Part shown: positions 1 to 9,800 of the stretch, one piece after another
How the letters are laid out: every line of letters begins with the position of its first letter
Position numbering within the stretch: the stretch's first letter is position 1
Origin: Spongiimicrobium salis
Lineage (GTDB): Bacteria; Bacteroidota; Bacteroidia; Flavobacteriales; Flavobacteriaceae
Direction of reading: 5' to 3'
NCBI RefSeq assembly: GCF_043678055.1
Contig: NZ_JBHEQA010000007.1
Coordinates: 1-64,000 of the forward strand
DNA length: 64,000 nt
Notes under the pieces: generated by a model
Databases searched by the model: none
Told to the model about the DNA's origin: nothing
What the model saw: only the letters and a program-made list of their open reading frames with translations
Program-made: the position numbers and the translations under genes

Positions 1-64
1 GGAAGTTAAGCCCGTCTGCGCCGATGGTACTGCTATACCAAGTGGGAGAGTAGGCCGCCGCCTT
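1..64 (+). rRNA. rrf: 5S ribosomal RNA, 3' part
   Basis: The first bases match the conserved 3' half of bacterial 5S rRNA, including the stretch around GATGGTACTGC and the GTGGGAGAGTAGG block before the closing helix. The 5' half lies before the window, so this is the end of an rRNA operon. A strong hairpin terminator follows about 30 bases later. The exact 3' end is uncertain by a few bases. Confidence 0.87.
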
Positions 65-94
65 TCTTCGCCGCGCCCAAGGCGTGGTTCACAT

Positions 95-128
95 AAGCTC
101 CCTTACAGCAATGTAAGGGAGCTTTTTT
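95..128 (+). terminator. Rho-independent terminator of the rRNA operon
   Basis: A perfect 12-bp stem (95-106 with 113-124) with a 6-base loop runs directly into a run of T. It lies just after the 5S rRNA end and most likely stops the rRNA operon. Confidence 0.85.
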
Positions 129-305
129 TATGCATTAAAGTTAGGAATGTACCTGCATAGAAGACATACTTTCTTATATGTAGAATTCCTGTATTGTGCC
201 AATTATGTTAAATTTTTCCCAAAATATACGTTTTTTCTTACCATTCATGTAGTCTTATGTTAATTTTTAAAGAAAAATTAGTACCATTACCCAAAACTAC
301 ATATT

Positions 306-2045
306 ATGAGGGGCAAACTACTGATTATTAGCATTATCTGGATGACTTCTAGCACCATTTTTGGACAATCATGCAATTGTGATGTTACTTTAACAGGGCT
401 AAAAAGTACATCTTTAAACTTAATTTGGGCTTCCCAAGTAAATTATTCTCCAGGAGATACCATCTGTATCCCTGCAGGAAGTTATGCAGGTTTCCGATTT
501 TACGACTTTGAAGGAACGGCAACAGATCCAGTAACATTTATAAATTGTGGCGGCAAAGTAGAGGTAACGGAACAACAATATTCCGGTTTTGCTTTTAAAC
601 GCAGTAAGTTTATTCGTTTAACGGGGACCGGAGATGCCAATCACAATTATGGAATACACGTTCTTGCCACCGTAAATGGGGGCTCGGTAGGCGTTGGCGT
701 GGAAGATTTAAGTTCTGATATTGAAATAGATCATCTGGAAATCCAAAATACGGGTTTTGCAGGAATTATGGCCAAAACAGATCCTAAATGTAGCGATCCC
801 AATACATGGAGAAGCAATGGTTTTGTGTTAGATAATTTAAATATTCACCATAATTACATTCATGATACGGGTGCGGAAGGAATCTATGTTGGTTTTACCG
901 GAGGCTATAAAGTGAAATCTAACCGCAAGTGCAATGGAGAATACGTATATGGACATTGGCTGGAGAATGTAACGATCCATAATAACATTTTGGAAGATAT
1001 AGATTGGGATGGGATACAGTTAAATTTGGTTCGAGCGAATGGAATTATCAGGGATAATGAAATATCCAATTACGGCTTAGACAATGTTTATGCACAGGAT
1101 TTTGCCATGAGCATAGGAGGAGGAATTTATGAAATCTACAATAACTTTTCGAAGAACGGCCCCGCCCAATTGGGGCAAGGGTACCAACTAATTAGCGTGG
1201 AAAGTGGTACTAAGGTGTATAATAATGTGATTATTGAACCAAGCTTACATGGAATGTTAATTCATAACCGACATGAATTCGATGATCCCAATGAAGGTTA
1301 TTACATTGCCAATAATACCATTATTGAACCAGAAAAATCTGGGATATATTACAATACTGTTATCACATTGACCGAAGATCCCGCAAAAAAATACAATACC
1401 CAGGAAACTGTACCAAGTTATTTTGTAAACAATTTAGTCGTAGATCCTGGAAACGATTATGCTTCGGGCAATACGTGGAAAGGGGATCAGGAAAGTTATT
1501 TTGATTTCAATAAACGAATTACAAGAGACAGTAGTTTGACACGAATTTATACCAACATCATGACAAGACAAATAGATACTTTAGGGCTTCAGGATGTGTT
1601 AAACGATTTGTATCATCCTACAGATGAATATTCGAGTTTGGTCAATGTAGGTTCTGATCTATCTAGCTGGGGCATTCTTATTGATATAAATAATGATTCC
1701 CGGCCTTCTATGGGAGCTTTTGATGTAGGTGCCTTTGAATACCAAAGCACCACTACTTCCTTAACAGCACGAATTCCTATTGCGAATGAAGATTATGAGG
1801 CAATTTCAGAAGAGGAAACAACTTTATTCTATCCCAATCCAGCATATTCTTCGTTTCGATTGGAAAATAAGGGTTTTGAAGAAGAGGTGAAATTACAAAT
1901 ACTTTCCTCGGAAGGGCGTATTTTGTATGATGGTGTCTATAAAACCGGAAGTCCTTTTAATATTGAAAGTTATAAACCGGGATTATACTTTCTAAAAGTG
2001 TTTTCCAAGGGAGCCAATGAGACTCATCGTCTTGTAGTACGATAA
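306..2045 (+). CDS. Secreted parallel beta-helix protein with T9SS type A sorting domain
   Basis: The protein (579 residues) opens with a signal peptide (hydrophobic residues 4-20, ending IFGQ). The middle, roughly residues 40-470, is rich in short N-x-I and HNN-type repeats typical of right-handed parallel beta-helix (PbH1) proteins, a fold common in polysaccharide lyases and surface adhesins. The last ~75 residues begin FYPNP and end LVVR, the pattern of the Por secretion system type A C-terminal domain, so export across the outer membrane by the type IX system is expected. No catalytic site can be assigned, and no polysaccharide-utilisation genes flank it, so lyase activity is only one possibility. 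It is monocistronic, with a terminator directly after the stop. Confidence 0.85.
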   Translation: MRGKLLIISIIWMTSSTIFGQSCNCDVTLTGLKSTSLNLIWASQVNYSPGDTICIPAGSYAGFRFYDFEGTATDPVTFINCGGKVEVTEQQYSGFAFKRSKFIRLTGTGDANHNYGIHVLATVNGGSVGVGVEDLSSDIEIDHLEIQNTGFAGIMAKTDPKCSDPNTWRSNGFVLDNLNIHHNYIHDTGAEGIYVGFTGGYKVKSNRKCNGEYVYGHWLENVTIHNNILEDIDWDGIQLNLVRANGIIRDNEISNYGLDNVYAQDFAMSIGGGIYEIYNNFSKNGPAQLGQGYQLISVESGTKVYNNVIIEPSLHGMLIHNRHEFDDPNEGYYIANNTIIEPEKSGIYYNTVITLTEDPAKKYNTQETVPSYFVNNLVVDPGNDYASGNTWKGDQESYFDFNKRITRDSSLTRIYTNIMTRQIDTLGLQDVLNDLYHPTDEYSSLVNVGSDLSSWGILIDINNDSRPSMGAFDVGAFEYQSTTTSLTARIPIANEDYEAISEEETTLFYPNPAYSSFRLENKGFEEEVKLQILSSEGRILYDGVYKTGSPFNIESYKPGLYFLKVFSKGANETHRLVVR

Positions 2046-2047
2046 TT

Positions 2048-2083
2048 AAAAAAGCCTTTCCGATTAGGGAAAGGCCTTTTTTT
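2048..2083 (+). terminator. Bidirectional terminator between convergent genes
   Basis: An 8-bp GC-containing stem (2054-2061 with 2068-2075) is flanked by A6 on the left and T7 on the right. It can therefore end the beta-helix gene on the plus strand and gltD on the minus strand. Confidence 0.85.
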
Positions 2084-2108
2084 CGACTAATTAAATAAAT
2101 AAAACACA

Positions 2109-3575
2109 CTATATTCTGGGCATGTCCCCTTCTCCTTTGAGGGGAAGGTTGGAACTGCCCATTAAATATGTATCAACATGATGTGCCGCTTGTCTTCCTT
2201 CGGAGATGGCCCATACAATCAAAGATTGTCCTCTGCGTTGATCTCCGGCAACAAATACACCCGGAACATTACTCATATAATTTTTGGCTGTTGCTTTGAT
2301 GTTGGTGCGGGCATCCAATTCGAGACCAAATTGATCTGCAAGGGTGGTTTCCGATCCCGTAAAACCCAAGGCCAATAGGGCCAATTCACATTTCCATTCT
2401 TTCTCGGTATTAGGTATTTCCGTTAAGGTGGGACGTTTTCCCGGAACTTTGATCCATTCTACTTCCGCAGTGATCAGTCCGGTTAAATTTCCTTTCCCAT
2501 CTCCAATAAATTCTTTGGTAGAGATACTGAAGAAACGTTCTGCCCCTTCCTTATGCGAGGAACTTGTACGCAGTCGCATAGGCCAAAAAGGCCAAGGTTG
2601 ATCCACTGGGCGTTCCACAGTGCCCTTGTTCATAATTTCAAAATTGGAAACGGAAGCCGCCTTTTGACGAATAGAGGTCCCAATGCAATCAGAACCTGTA
2701 TCACCGCCTCCAATTACTATGACATCCTTATTGGTGGCTTTTATTTCTGTTCCCAAATCTGTAATACCATCAACTCTTTTGTTGTTTTGCTTTAGGAAAT
2801 CCATTGCCTGGACTACGCCATTTAAATCCGCTCCCTTTATGGGAAGCTTACGACGGATTGTTGCACCTCCACACAATACAATGGCGTCAAAATCCTTTTT
2901 TAGATCTTCAGCCAAAAGGTCCACGCCCACGTGTACTCCGGTTTTGAACTGAATTCCTTCTGCTTCCAGTACTTTTAACCTTCTGTCGATCACATGTTTT
3001 TCCATCTTAAAATCGGGAATCCCATAGCGTAGCAATCCTCCTATTTTTTCATCACGTTCAAAAACTGTGACCCAGTGTCCCGCTCGGTTCAACTGTTGGG
3101 CAGTGGCCAATCCGGCAGGGCCAGAGCCTATTACGGCCACTTTTTTTTCCGTTCTTGATTTGGGAGGGGAAGCAGTGATCCATCCTTTTTTAAAGGCAGT
3201 TTCCACAATGTTCTTTTCGATATTCTCTATAGTTACCGGATTTTCATTAATACCCAGTACACAGGCTTCTTCACAAGGTGCAGGACATAATCTCCCTGTA
3301 AATTCCGGAAAATTGTTGGTTGCATGTAAAATCTCTGCAGCTTTTTCCCATTTTCCTCTATAGACTGCATCGTTGAAATCAGGAATCAGATTCCCTAGCG
3401 GGCAACCACTATGACAAAAGGGAATACCACAATCCATACAGCGCGCTCCTTGATTCTTTAGCTCTTTATCTGCTAAGGAAACAGTAAATTCTTTATAATT
3501 TTTAATGCGTTCTTCTACAGCAGTATATGCTTCGTCTTTTCTATCGAATTCTAAAAAACCTGTTGTCTTTCCCAT
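2109..3575 (-). CDS. gltD: Glutamate synthase, small subunit
   Basis: This is the NAD(P)H-oxidising, FAD-containing subunit that passes electrons to GltB for glutamate formation from 2-oxoglutarate and glutamine. At 488 residues it is of normal length. Near the N-terminus are the two cysteine clusters for [4Fe-4S] centres (C46-x2-C49-x4-C54-x3-C58, then CPAPCEEAC near residues 97-105). Next come an FAD-binding GSGPAGLA motif near residue 150 and a second nucleotide-binding GGGDTGSD motif near residue 290. The gene lies 8 bases downstream of gltB on the same strand, so the two are co-transcribed. All key motifs are intact. Confidence 0.97.
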   Translation of the reverse strand: MGKTTGFLEFDRKDEAYTAVEERIKNYKEFTVSLADKELKNQGARCMDCGIPFCHSGCPLGNLIPDFNDAVYRGKWEKAAEILHATNNFPEFTGRLCPAPCEEACVLGINENPVTIENIEKNIVETAFKKGWITASPPKSRTEKKVAVIGSGPAGLATAQQLNRAGHWVTVFERDEKIGGLLRYGIPDFKMEKHVIDRRLKVLEAEGIQFKTGVHVGVDLLAEDLKKDFDAIVLCGGATIRRKLPIKGADLNGVVQAMDFLKQNNKRVDGITDLGTEIKATNKDVIVIGGGDTGSDCIGTSIRQKAASVSNFEIMNKGTVERPVDQPWPFWPMRLRTSSSHKEGAERFFSISTKEFIGDGKGNLTGLITAEVEWIKVPGKRPTLTEIPNTEKEWKCELALLALGFTGSETTLADQFGLELDARTNIKATAKNYMSNVPGVFVAGDQRRGQSLIVWAISEGRQAAHHVDTYLMGSSNLPLKGEGDMPRI

Positions 3576-3583
3576 ATCTCGAT

Positions 3584-6500
3584 TTATATTGTTTCTAATT
3601 CTTCATTTTCCAAACGTATCAGGGCCTGTCGGTATTCCTCTGGGAAAACCTTAACAAAGTTTGGCAGGCAATCTTCCCATTTTTCCAGTATGCGTTGCGC
3701 TAAGGGGCTCATGGTAAAATTGTAATGACTGGTAATTAATTCTTTTAATTGCATGATGTCCTTATCCTCTTCGACCGCCAAAAGATTCAAACCTTCTTTA
3801 CTACAGTTTTTTTCAAAGGTTTTTTTGGGGTCATAAACGTAAGCGATTCCTCCGCTCATTCCAGCACCGAAGTTTCGTCCTACTTCTCCGAGAATAACGG
3901 CAACTCCGCCAGTCATATATTCACAACCGTGATCACCGATTCCCTCCACTACGGTTTTGGCCCCGGAATTACGTACACAAAAACGCTCTCCCGCCTTTCC
4001 ATTAATATAGGCTCTACCGGCAGTTGCTCCATATAAAGTGACATTACCTGTGATAACATTCTCTTCGGGTACGATTGTGGATTTTTCGGGAACTTTAATC
4101 ACCAATTTGGCTCCCGAAAGCCCTTTTCCTAGATAATCATTGGTGTTTCCATTGACAATCATGGTCAGTCCCCGTGTGGCAAAAGCACCAAAGCTTTGTC
4201 CTGCGGAACCCGTGAAATTCAGTTTTAGGGTATTAATGGGCAGCCCTTGCGCTCCATAAACTTTTGATATTTCATTACTAATGATTGCTCCAACTGCTCT
4301 ATCGGTATTTTTGATGGGGAAATCCAAACTCAATTTTTCTTTTCGAAATAAAGAGGGATTCGCTTTTTTAATGATTTTGAATTCTATGGATTCTTCGATA
4401 TGATGTTCTTGTCTCTCAGTATTATAGAATTTCGTGCCCTTTGGCACATCTACCTGATGTAAGATGGGCGTTAAATCGATACCGGCCGACTTGTAATGAT
4501 CGATGGCTTTGTTGCGATCCAACTTCTGTACCTGCCCCACCATTTCGTTGACCGTTCTAAAACCTAATTTGGCCATGATTTCCCGAAGTTCTTGGGCCAC
4601 GAAATACATATAATTGACCACATGTTCTGGTTTTCCCTTAAACTTTTTCCGTAATTCCGGGTTTTGCGTGGCAATTCCAACAGGGCAGGTGTTTAAATGA
4701 CAAACGCGCATCATCACGCAGCCTGAGGCCACTAAAGGAGCGGTAGCAAAACCAAATTCTTCAGCACCCAACAAGCAGGCGATAGCTACATCTCTTCCCG
4801 TTTTTAATTGCCCATCGCATTCCAACACAATACGGTTTCTAAGGTCATTCATTACCAGCGTCTGTTGCGCTTCCGCAATACCTAATTCCCAAGGGAGTCC
4901 GGCATGTTTTAATGAGGTAAGGGGCGATGCTCCAGTACCCCCGTCAAAACCGGAAATTAAGATAACATCGGCTTTGGCCTTGGAGACTCCTGCAGCTACG
5001 GTACCTACACCGACTTCGGACACCAGTTTTACATTTACTCTGGCTTCACGATTGGCCGACTTTAAATCGAAAATCAATTGTGAAAGATCTTCAATGGAAT
5101 AAATATCGTGATGGGGTGGAGGTGAAATCAAGCCAACATAAGGTGTGGAATTCCTTGTTTTTGCGATGGCCGGATTTACCTTGGGGCCAGGTAATTGCCC
5201 TCCTTCTCCGGGTTTGGCTCCTTGCGCCATTTTAATCTGTATTTCTTGAGCATTGGTCAAATAGTTGGAAGTAACTCCAAAACGCCCTGAAGCTACTTGT
5301 TTAATAGCACTGTTTTTCCAATCTCCGGTGGCGTTTTTATAAAAACGTTCCACATCTTCGCCGCCTTCCCCAGAATTGCTCTTTCCGCCAATACGGTTCA
5401 TGGCAATGGCTAAGTTTTCATGGGCTTCTTTGCTGATGGAACCATAGGACATGGCACCGGTTTTGAAACGCTTTACGATTTCGGTCCAAGGTTCTACTTC
5501 ATCGAGAGGAACAGGGTCGTAATTTGAAAATTCGAACAAACCTCGGATGGTCATCAAGTTTTTGGATTGTTCATTGACCATTGCCGAATACTCTTTATAC
5601 GATTTAGGATCATTGGTGCGAACCGAATGTTGTAGTTTGGCTATGGATAATGGATTGAACATATGTTTTTCTCCATCCCTGCGCCAGCGATATTCCCCGC
5701 CTATTTCAACGTCTAGATTGGCAGCAATTTCTTGTTTCTGAAATGTTTTTTGATGGCGTTTGGCAATTTCTTTTTCAATTTCATACAAACCAATGCCTTG
5801 AATTCGGGTAGGAGTATTGGGAAAGTATTTGTCTACCACTTTAGTTTGAATCCCAATACATTCGAATAATCGGGAACTTCGATACGAATTTAAAGTGGAG
5901 ATACCAATCTTATTCATGACCTTGAGGATCCCTTTTCCAATGGCTTTGTTGTAGTTCTTGATGGCTTCTTCAAAAGAATATTCGGTAATATCATTGGCTT
6001 CGATCTGCTCGGCAATGATTTCGTTGACCAAATATGGGTTGATTGCGCTGGCGCCAAAGCCAAATAGTAAAGCAAAATGATGTACTTCTCTAGGTTCTGC
6101 GGATTCTATGATAATGCTCAATTTGGAACGTTTGCGCAAGCGCTGCAATCCGCTACTGACATAGGAACAGGCCAATAATGCCGGAATTGGGGCTTTCTCT
6201 TGATTTACATTTCGATCTGAAAGAATAATAATATTGGTGCCATTGTCCGCAGCTGCAGATGCCTCGCTCAAAATAGCGTCCAAGGCATCTTCCAGACCGT
6301 TATGTCCCCTGGAAATATCGTACAGCATTGGAATGGAAAGTACTTTATAATCTGGACTGGCGTCATAGTTCTTTATTTTGTCCAAGTCTTCTTTGGAAAT
6401 TACAGGATTTTGGATCTTAAGTTTCCTGCAATGCAATTCGGAGAAATCAAAAATATTGTGGTCACTTCCTAGGGTGAGGCTGATATCGGTAATCAATTCT

Positions 6501-8092
6501 TCGCGTATTCCATCCAAGGGAGGGTTAGTTACTTGAGCGAACAATTGTTTAAAATAATTATAAATCAATTGAGGTCGTTCCGATAGCACTGCTATTGGTG
6601 TATCCGCTCCCATGGAACCAATAGGTTCTTTGGCCGTTTTCCCCATAGGAAGAATAATAGTATTGATATCTTCCAAGGTGTACCCAAAAACAGATTTTCT
6701 TTTTTCCAATGAAGCTTCATTTAAAAAAAGAGGACAGTCATTGTAGGGAATATCTTTAAGATGTACTAGGTTATTGTCCAGCCACTCCTTATAAGGATAT
6801 CGTTGTGCAATTTTTTCTTTGATTTCTTCATCATTGACGATGCGACCTTCTTCCATATTTACTAGAAACATCTTGCCTGGCTCCAACCTGCCGTGTAATT
6901 CTATATTTTCTGGTTCCAATTCTACCACTCCCGTTTCGGAAGACATCACCACATAACCATCTTTGGTCACCGAGTATCTAGAGGGACGTAACCCATTTCT
7001 GTCCAATACGGCCCCAATATAGTTGCCATCGGTAAAAGGAATAGAGGCGGGGCCATCCCATGGCTCCATCATACAAGAATGATATTCGTAAAAAGCGCGT
7101 TTTGCTCCGGACATTTCCGTGTTTTTTTCCCAGGCTTCCGGAACCAATATCATCATCACCTCTGGTAGGGATCTGCCGGTCATTAATAGTAATTCAACAA
7201 CCATATCCATGGTAGCAGAATCTGATTTCCCGGGTAGCACAAGGGGCAGAATATTCTTGATGTCGTCTCCAAACCAATCACTTTTCAGTAATTCCTCTCT
7301 GGAGTGCATTCGGGTCACATTTCCTCTCAGGGTATTGATTTCTCCATTGTGACACATATACCTAAATGGTTGGGCCAAGTCCCATGTTGGGAAGGTGTTG
7401 GTAGAAAATCGCTGATGGACCAAAGCCAACCTGGTAACCACTCGGGGGTCCATTAAATCTTTATAATATAAGCTAATATCGTTGGGCATTAACAGCCCCT
7501 TAAAAATGATGATCTTAGTGGATAAGCTGGGTACATAAAAGAATTGCTGTTCCGAAAGTTTGGATTTTGTAATGGTATGCTCTGTAATTTTTCGGGCAAT
7601 GAATAGCTTTAAATTAAAATCAAAATAGGATTGGTCTTCTGAACTCTTAGCTACAAATAATTGTTTTACAAAAGGCTCAGTTTCTGCTGCAATTCTACCG
7701 GGGACGGCTTTGTTCACTGGAGTATCCCTCCAACCCAATAGGCGGAGTCCTTGTTTTTCAATTTGTTCCTCGAAAATAGAAATACAATACTCCCGTTGAT
7801 TCTTCTTTTGTGGAAGAAAAACATTACTTACGGCATATTCTCCTGGTTTAGGGAGTTCAAAATTACATTCGGACTGAAAAAAATCGTGTGGAATATCAAT
7901 TAAAATTCCTGCGCCATCTCCGGTTTTTCCATCTGCACTGACTGCTCCGCGATGTTCCAACTTGTCCAAAATTTCCAATGCCTTATGAATAATATCATTG
8001 GATTTCTTTCCTTTCAGGCTGCAAATAAATCCGGCACCACAATTGTCGTGCTCAAATTCCGGTAGATATAATCCCTGTTTTTTCAACTTCAT
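3584..8092 (-). CDS. gltB: Glutamate synthase, large subunit
   Basis: The 1,502-residue protein has the full GltB layout: a class II glutamine amidotransferase domain, a central domain, the FMN-binding synthase domain and a C-terminal beta-helix (GXGXG) domain. The likely nucleophile is Cys18 in DNCGAGF. Family members are cleaved just before this Cys, so residues 1-17 would be a propeptide. The [3Fe-4S] cluster cysteines are visible around residues 1125-1136 (CVMMRVCHLNTCP). GltB hydrolyses glutamine and uses the ammonia with 2-oxoglutarate. It is first in the gltBD operon, with about 320 bp of non-coding DNA upstream. Confidence 0.97.
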   Translation of the reverse strand: MKLKKQGLYLPEFEHDNCGAGFICSLKGKKSNDIIHKALEILDKLEHRGAVSADGKTGDGAGILIDIPHDFFQSECNFELPKPGEYAVSNVFLPQKKNQREYCISIFEEQIEKQGLRLLGWRDTPVNKAVPGRIAAETEPFVKQLFVAKSSEDQSYFDFNLKLFIARKITEHTITKSKLSEQQFFYVPSLSTKIIIFKGLLMPNDISLYYKDLMDPRVVTRLALVHQRFSTNTFPTWDLAQPFRYMCHNGEINTLRGNVTRMHSREELLKSDWFGDDIKNILPLVLPGKSDSATMDMVVELLLMTGRSLPEVMMILVPEAWEKNTEMSGAKRAFYEYHSCMMEPWDGPASIPFTDGNYIGAVLDRNGLRPSRYSVTKDGYVVMSSETGVVELEPENIELHGRLEPGKMFLVNMEEGRIVNDEEIKEKIAQRYPYKEWLDNNLVHLKDIPYNDCPLFLNEASLEKRKSVFGYTLEDINTIILPMGKTAKEPIGSMGADTPIAVLSERPQLIYNYFKQLFAQVTNPPLDGIREELITDISLTLGSDHNIFDFSELHCRKLKIQNPVISKEDLDKIKNYDASPDYKVLSIPMLYDISRGHNGLEDALDAILSEASAAADNGTNIIILSDRNVNQEKAPIPALLACSYVSSGLQRLRKRSKLSIIIESAEPREVHHFALLFGFGASAINPYLVNEIIAEQIEANDITEYSFEEAIKNYNKAIGKGILKVMNKIGISTLNSYRSSRLFECIGIQTKVVDKYFPNTPTRIQGIGLYEIEKEIAKRHQKTFQKQEIAANLDVEIGGEYRWRRDGEKHMFNPLSIAKLQHSVRTNDPKSYKEYSAMVNEQSKNLMTIRGLFEFSNYDPVPLDEVEPWTEIVKRFKTGAMSYGSISKEAHENLAIAMNRIGGKSNSGEGGEDVERFYKNATGDWKNSAIKQVASGRFGVTSNYLTNAQEIQIKMAQGAKPGEGGQLPGPKVNPAIAKTRNSTPYVGLISPPPHHDIYSIEDLSQLIFDLKSANREARVNVKLVSEVGVGTVAAGVSKAKADVILISGFDGGTGASPLTSLKHAGLPWELGIAEAQQTLVMNDLRNRIVLECDGQLKTGRDVAIACLLGAEEFGFATAPLVASGCVMMRVCHLNTCPVGIATQNPELRKKFKGKPEHVVNYMYFVAQELREIMAKLGFRTVNEMVGQVQKLDRNKAIDHYKSAGIDLTPILHQVDVPKGTKFYNTERQEHHIEESIEFKIIKKANPSLFRKEKLSLDFPIKNTDRAVGAIISNEISKVYGAQGLPINTLKLNFTGSAGQSFGAFATRGLTMIVNGNTNDYLGKGLSGAKLVIKVPEKSTIVPEENVITGNVTLYGATAGRAYINGKAGERFCVRNSGAKTVVEGIGDHGCEYMTGGVAVILGEVGRNFGAGMSGGIAYVYDPKKTFEKNCSKEGLNLLAVEEDKDIMQLKELITSHYNFTMSPLAQRILEKWEDCLPNFVKVFPEEYRQALIRLENEELETI

Positions 8093-8362
8093 AAATTATG
8101 GTATTTCCTCAAAAATATCATATTACATGAAGTATTTTTATGAATTTTATATAAACTCAATAAAAAAGACAACGTTTATAATAAAACATTAAAAAATTCT
8201 TATATCTAAATTTTTGCCTGCCCTAAATTAAGATTATGACAATATTGATTTTTAAAAATGCAGTTTTAAGAAAAAAAAAGGGTTGCAATGAATACATTTT
8301 GGTTTTTTTTTAACAAATGCCCCTATTTTTGAATCCTAAATTGTTTTTAAACTAATAAAAAT
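8093..8362. other. AT-rich intergenic region upstream of gltB
   Basis: This is non-coding DNA between gltB and the acyl-CoA dehydrogenase terminator, with long A and T runs. It must contain the gltB promoter on the minus strand. A possible minus-strand -7 box (TATTTTTG) lies at 8110-8117 but has no matching -33 element. I see no conserved operator, riboswitch or small gene here. Confidence 0.5.
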
Positions 8363-8392
8363 AAAAAAGCACCCCTAAAAAAATAGGGGTGC
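8363..8392 (-). terminator. Terminator of the acyl-CoA dehydrogenase gene
   Basis: A perfect 8-bp stem (8369-8376 with 8385-8392) is followed on the minus strand by six T (A run at 8363-8368). It lies just past the stop of the minus-strand acyl-CoA dehydrogenase gene. Confidence 0.85.
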
Positions 8393-8416
8393 CCTTACTT
8401 AGATATTTATTTTAAA

Positions 8417-9559
8417 TCAATCTTTTAAGATACTTCGTGAAATTACAATCTTTTGTATTTCTGATGTGCCTTCGTAAATCTGAGTGATTTTAGCATCGCG
8501 CATTAAACGTTCTACATGATAATCTTTTACAAATCCATTTCCACCGTGTATCTGCACGGCCTCAACGGCAGTGTCCATGGCCACCTGTGAGGCATATAGT
8601 TTAGCCATAGCCCCCGAAAGATCGTAATTATGACCATTGTCTTTGTCCCAAGCCGCTTTGTATACCAAATGACGGGCTGCTTGGATCTGCGTATGCATAT
8701 CGGCCAATTTAAAGGCAATGGCTTGGTGATTACTGATCTCCGTACCGAAAGCTTTTCGTTCTTTAGAATATTTTTTTGCCAATTCATAGGCACCGGCAGC
8801 AATACCTAAAGCCTGAGCCGCAATACCTATTCTGCCTCCGGATAAGGTTTTCATGGCAAATTTAAATCCAAAACCATCTTCACCGATTCTATTTTCTTTG
8901 GGAACTTTAACATCGTTGAATAGTAAAGAGTGTGTATCGCTCCCACGGATACCCAGTTTGTTTTCTTTAGGGCCTATTTCAAAACCTGGAGTTCCTTTTT
9001 CAATGATCAATGCATTTATCCCTTTATGGCCTTTTTCAATATCAGTTTGGGCAATGACCAAATAAATTTCAGCGGTATTCCCATTGGTAATCCAGTTTTT
9101 TGTTCCATTGACTACATAATGATTTCCCTTGTCCAAGGCTGTTGTTTTTTGTGAAGTTGCGTCACTCCCTGCTTCTGGTTCAGATAGACAGAACGCACCA
9201 ATAGCTTCACCACTGGCCAAACGGGTCAGGTATTTTTCTTTCTGGGCTTCGGAACCAAAAGTTTCCAACCCCCAACATACCAAAGAATTGTTTACGGAAA
9301 CTACAACAGAGGCCGAGGCGTCTATTTTGGATAATTCCTCCATGGCAATAACATAAGACTGTGTGTCCAATCCGCTACCCCCGTATTTTGGATCTACCAT
9401 CATGCCTAAAAACCCTAATTCACCCATTTTTTTCATGGCTTCTGTAGGAAATTCCTGCGCATCATCCCGTTCAATCACTCCGGGAAGCAATTCATTTTGC
9501 GCAAAATCCCTAGCGGCTTGCTGGATCATTAATTGTTCTTCTGATAATGTAAAGTCCAT
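8417..9559 (-). CDS. Acyl-CoA dehydrogenase (short-chain/butyryl type)
   Basis: This FAD enzyme performs the alpha,beta-dehydrogenation of acyl-CoA in fatty-acid or amino-acid breakdown and passes electrons to ETF. Its 380 residues match the family length. Visible hallmarks are the LSEPEAGSD signature near residue 125, the RGSDTHSL segment and the C-terminal YEGTSEI motif, whose first Glu (about residue 363) is the expected catalytic base. The position of this Glu resembles short- and medium-chain enzymes rather than isovaleryl-CoA dehydrogenase. No other beta-oxidation gene is next to it, so the chain-length preference cannot be told. It is monocistronic, with its own terminator and a likely -7 box upstream. 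Confidence 0.93.
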   Translation of the reverse strand: MDFTLSEEQLMIQQAARDFAQNELLPGVIERDDAQEFPTEAMKKMGELGFLGMMVDPKYGGSGLDTQSYVIAMEELSKIDASASVVVSVNNSLVCWGLETFGSEAQKEKYLTRLASGEAIGAFCLSEPEAGSDATSQKTTALDKGNHYVVNGTKNWITNGNTAEIYLVIAQTDIEKGHKGINALIIEKGTPGFEIGPKENKLGIRGSDTHSLLFNDVKVPKENRIGEDGFGFKFAMKTLSGGRIGIAAQALGIAAGAYELAKKYSKERKAFGTEISNHQAIAFKLADMHTQIQAARHLVYKAAWDKDNGHNYDLSGAMAKLYASQVAMDTAVEAVQIHGGNGFVKDYHVERLMRDAKITQIYEGTSEIQKIVISRSILKD

Positions 9560-9588
9560 AATTTTATACTATTGTTAAAAAATCACTG

Positions 9589-9596
9589 CAAATATA
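9589..9596 (-). promoter_or_regulatory. Probable -7 promoter box for the acyl-CoA dehydrogenase gene
   Basis: Read on the minus strand this is TATATTTG, a perfect match to the flavobacterial -7 consensus TAnnTTTG, about 30 bases upstream of the start codon. A -33 TTG at the right distance is not clear. Confidence 0.5.
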
Positions 9597-9733
9597 CGTC
9601 TATGTTGTCAATTATTTAATATGCAATCCCCTGATTTTAGTAATATTTTACATCTAAAAGACCTCCTTTTTCCCTTGGGAAATATTTTAAAGCCAAAGAA
9701 AGGGTAGTTTAAAAGCAATTCAATATTTTTACG

Positions 9734-9767
9734 TACTCGATTTTTTTGAAAGATAGTACTTCGAGTA
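9734..9767. repeat. Inverted repeat upstream of nhaD
   Basis: The 7-bp arms TACTCGA (9734-9740) and TCGAGTA (9761-9767) are separated by 20 bases and lie 34 bases before the nhaD start. This could be an operator or a leader hairpin. The arms are short, so chance is possible. Confidence 0.4.
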
Positions 9768-9800
9768 TGAGAACAACAAACACTAAAAAAGAACTCTAAT

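Noticed and set aside
306..2045. Assignment of the beta-helix protein as a polysaccharide lyase
   Set aside because: The fold is supported but no catalytic motif or neighbouring SusC/SusD or glycosidase gene is present.
8299..8331. Plus-strand promoter-like sequence (TTG and TATTTTTG) between gltB and the acyl-CoA dehydrogenase gene
   Set aside because: The spacer is 22 bases, longer than usual. No plus-strand gene or terminator with a T run follows, and the region is very AT-rich.
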